Below are positions 21,853 through 23,257 of a DNA stretch of 23,257 bases, in pieces (position 1 is the stretch's first letter; each line of letters begins with the position of its first letter). Position numbers and translations under genes: made by a program. This DNA comes from a virus. The notes under the pieces were generated by a model, which saw only the letters and a list, made by a program, of their open reading frames with translations, was not told the DNA's origin and did no database searches. Location of the stretch: positions 1-23,257 of the IMG/VR virus record IMGVR_UViG_3300042540_000090; one strand, given 5' to 3'.

Positions 21853-23257
21853 ATGTCAGAAATTGCGACTTATTATGTTACGTTAAAACCAATTCGGGAG
21901 GGTGCTATGCCAGCTTTCGGTTGGAAGAATATAGCCTATGTTAACGATCCTGCGATTGAAGAGGTTGGTGTATATTTAAACGCACACGATCCAAGAATAG
22001 TTGCTGATGAATTAGTACAATCTAAAATATTAGAATACCTTAAAACGGTTGGAATTATAAAGCCTAGCCATTGGATTGAAGTAACGGAGGAAGAATATCT
22101 TTCAAAGCGTGAGATTAATTTAGGCATTGAAGACTCAGAAAGCTACAACGATTTTCAAAAGAAGGGTGGCGGTGGTCAATGGCTTGTTCGTTATGAATAC
22201 AAAGGACCAAATGACGATAAGACTCGTTCATTCTGTTCAGAGGTTTTATCACTAGGTAGATTATACACAGAAGAAGAAATCACAAACGGTTTATCTAATC
22301 CTGAGTTTGGTAACTATTCAATCTTCGATTATAAAGGAAGTTATGGATGTCGCCACGTATGGAAACGTCAAATCTATTTTGAAGATTACGAAGATGACGA
22401 GGTTAGGCGAGTTGGTTTCGTGCCGCAAGTTGTAGCAAGACTAGATGATCGTATGGCAACAACTCTAAACGCTTACTTATCTAAGGATGAGTTAATGCAA
22501 GTTTGCGCTCCATTACTTGTACCGGACAAAGATATATTCAGGGACGATGAGATAGGTCGATACAATATGCGCTTCTCTTCTGAGACAATTAAAGAGATGC
22601 ACGAAATCGCATTATCAAACGGTACACTAGAGAAAGATGATTTATTTAAAGACACGCATAAGGGCGGTGTTGCTCCTTCGTATGTTTTAGATTCATGGAT
22701 TTCAGAAAGTGCAGATGATAAGGCATATACTCAATATGGATTTGACCAAAACGCTTTACCATTCGGAACGCTGTTTGTTTTATCTCAAGTAACTGATAAG
22801 GGCTATTGGGAGAATGAAATCAAAGCAAATAAAAAACACGCATACTCAATTGAAGCATTAATAAATTTATCAATAATTAAACTATCAAAAATGGAGAAAG
22901 AACAAATCTTACTTCCTGACGGTGAACACTTAATTAACGGTACTATCTACGTTGTAAAAGATGGCGTAGTTATCGAAAAGAAAGAGGTTACAGCTGAACA
23001 AGAAGAAGTAATTGAGGAAGTTGCAGCAGCAACACCTGAAGTAATGGCAGATGTGCCAGTCGAAGAAATCGTAACACCGACTGCGGTTGTAGAAGAAGTT
23101 GCACCAGTTGTTGAAGATGACAGATTGGCAAAACTAGAAGCAGCTCAAGAAAGTTTGATGAGTGAAATCGCAAAGTTAAAAAGTGAATTAGAAGCACCAT
23201 TATTAGAGGAGCTTCCAGTAGAAATGTCAGATAATCGCCCAATGTGGAGACGTATAT
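21853..23257 (+). CDS. XkdF-like prohead protease with scaffold-like C-terminus, 3' end outside the window
   Basis: The reading frame is open from the ATG at 21853 to the window end (468 codons, no stop seen). Residues about 100-180 include a Cys-containing region with the GCRHVW motif. Residues about 269-335 match the XkdF serine protease pattern (Peptidase_S78_2): THKGGVAPSYVLDSW, GTLFVLSQVTDKGYW, then HAYSIEAL; likely catalytic residues are H269 and S332. From about 347 the protein is acidic, rich in Glu/Val/Ala/Pro and helical, like a scaffold. Prohead proteases mature the capsid, often fused to or nested with the scaffold. The major capsid gene is expected to the right. Confidence 0.82.
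   Translation, partial: MSEIATYYVTLKPIREGAMPAFGWKNIAYVNDPAIEEVGVYLNAHDPRIVADELVQSKILEYLKTVGIIKPSHWIEVTEEEYLSKREINLGIEDSESYNDFQKKGGGGQWLVRYEYKGPNDDKTRSFCSEVLSLGRLYTEEEITNGLSNPEFGNYSIFDYKGSYGCRHVWKRQIYFEDYEDDEVRRVGFVPQVVARLDDRMATTLNAYLSKDELMQVCAPLLVPDKDIFRDDEIGRYNMRFSSETIKEMHEIALSNGTLEKDDLFKDTHKGGVAPSYVLDSWISESADDKAYTQYGFDQNALPFGTLFVLSQVTDKGYWENEIKANKKHAYSIEALINLSIIKLSKMEKEQILLPDGEHLINGTIYVVKDGVVIEKKEVTAEQEEVIEEVAAATPEVMADVPVEEIVTPTAVVEEVAPVVEDDRLAKLEAAQESLMSEIAKLKSELEAPLLEELPVEMSDNRPMWRRI

Noticed and set aside
22988-23242. Minus-strand Leu-rich frame
   Set aside because: It is the mirror of the repetitive, Glu/Ala-rich scaffold part of the protease gene.

Overview
The window is a stretch of a tailed double-stranded DNA phage (Caudoviricetes) or prophage that infects a Bacteroidota host, most likely in Flavobacteriia or a relative. 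The evidence for the host is low GC with A-rich leaders lacking a clear Shine-Dalgarno, -7 promoter elements of the Bacteroidota TAnnTTTG type, and Bacteroidota-type families (VirE_N/BT4734-like primase-helicase, DUF3127 OB-fold protein, GP3-type small terminase, and small phage proteins typical of that phylum). All convincing genes are on the + strand and tightly packed, with many ATGA or TAATG stop/start overlaps. No integrase, tRNA or CRISPR array is visible, so lysogeny cannot be judged.

Layout. (1) 1-1854: the end of a module with a metallophosphoesterase (its start lies left of the window), a probable unimolecular spanin and an M15 peptidase endolysin, closed by a terminator at 1902-1931. 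(2) 1932-2104: a regulatory region with two 18-bp dyads and a promoter. (3) 2105-4049: eight small, mostly unrecognised genes, including a probable HTH protein. (4) 4117-5587: a recombination module made of an OB-fold-like ssDNA-binding candidate, a YqaJ-type exonuclease and a DUF3127 protein, closed by a terminator at 5628-5651. (5) 5588-6008: a 421-base AT-rich region without genes, with TATCCTTTGC/GCAAAGGTA repeats and a foldable leader, a candidate replication origin. (6) 6009-9891: a VirE-type primase-helicase, an SF2 DEAH helicase and a VRR-NUC nuclease. (7) 9976-12038: small genes plus a sigma-region-4-like protein. (8) 12025-13834: terminase small and large subunits. (9) 13864-23257: structural genes, ending in an unfinished XkdF-type protease/scaffold gene.

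How it works together. The small-gene module, the recombination module and the long small-gene/terminase/structural transcription unit each start with the same regulatory block: two direct repeats of ACC(A/G)(C/T)TCAT 20 bp apart, then a -7-like element 32-33 bp downstream. This looks like the operator of a LytTR-family response regulator (BtsR/AlgR type) and suggests that one regulator, from host or phage, coordinates three modules. The primase/helicase module lacks this block, has its own repeats, and with the DUF3127 gene carries nearly all the GGCC sites of the window, which suggests a separately acquired replication block.

The structural genes run in the reverse of the usual siphophage order: tail hub/fibre, tape measure, chaperone-like pair, then head protease/scaffold. 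Portal and major capsid genes are not in the window and are expected beyond 23257.
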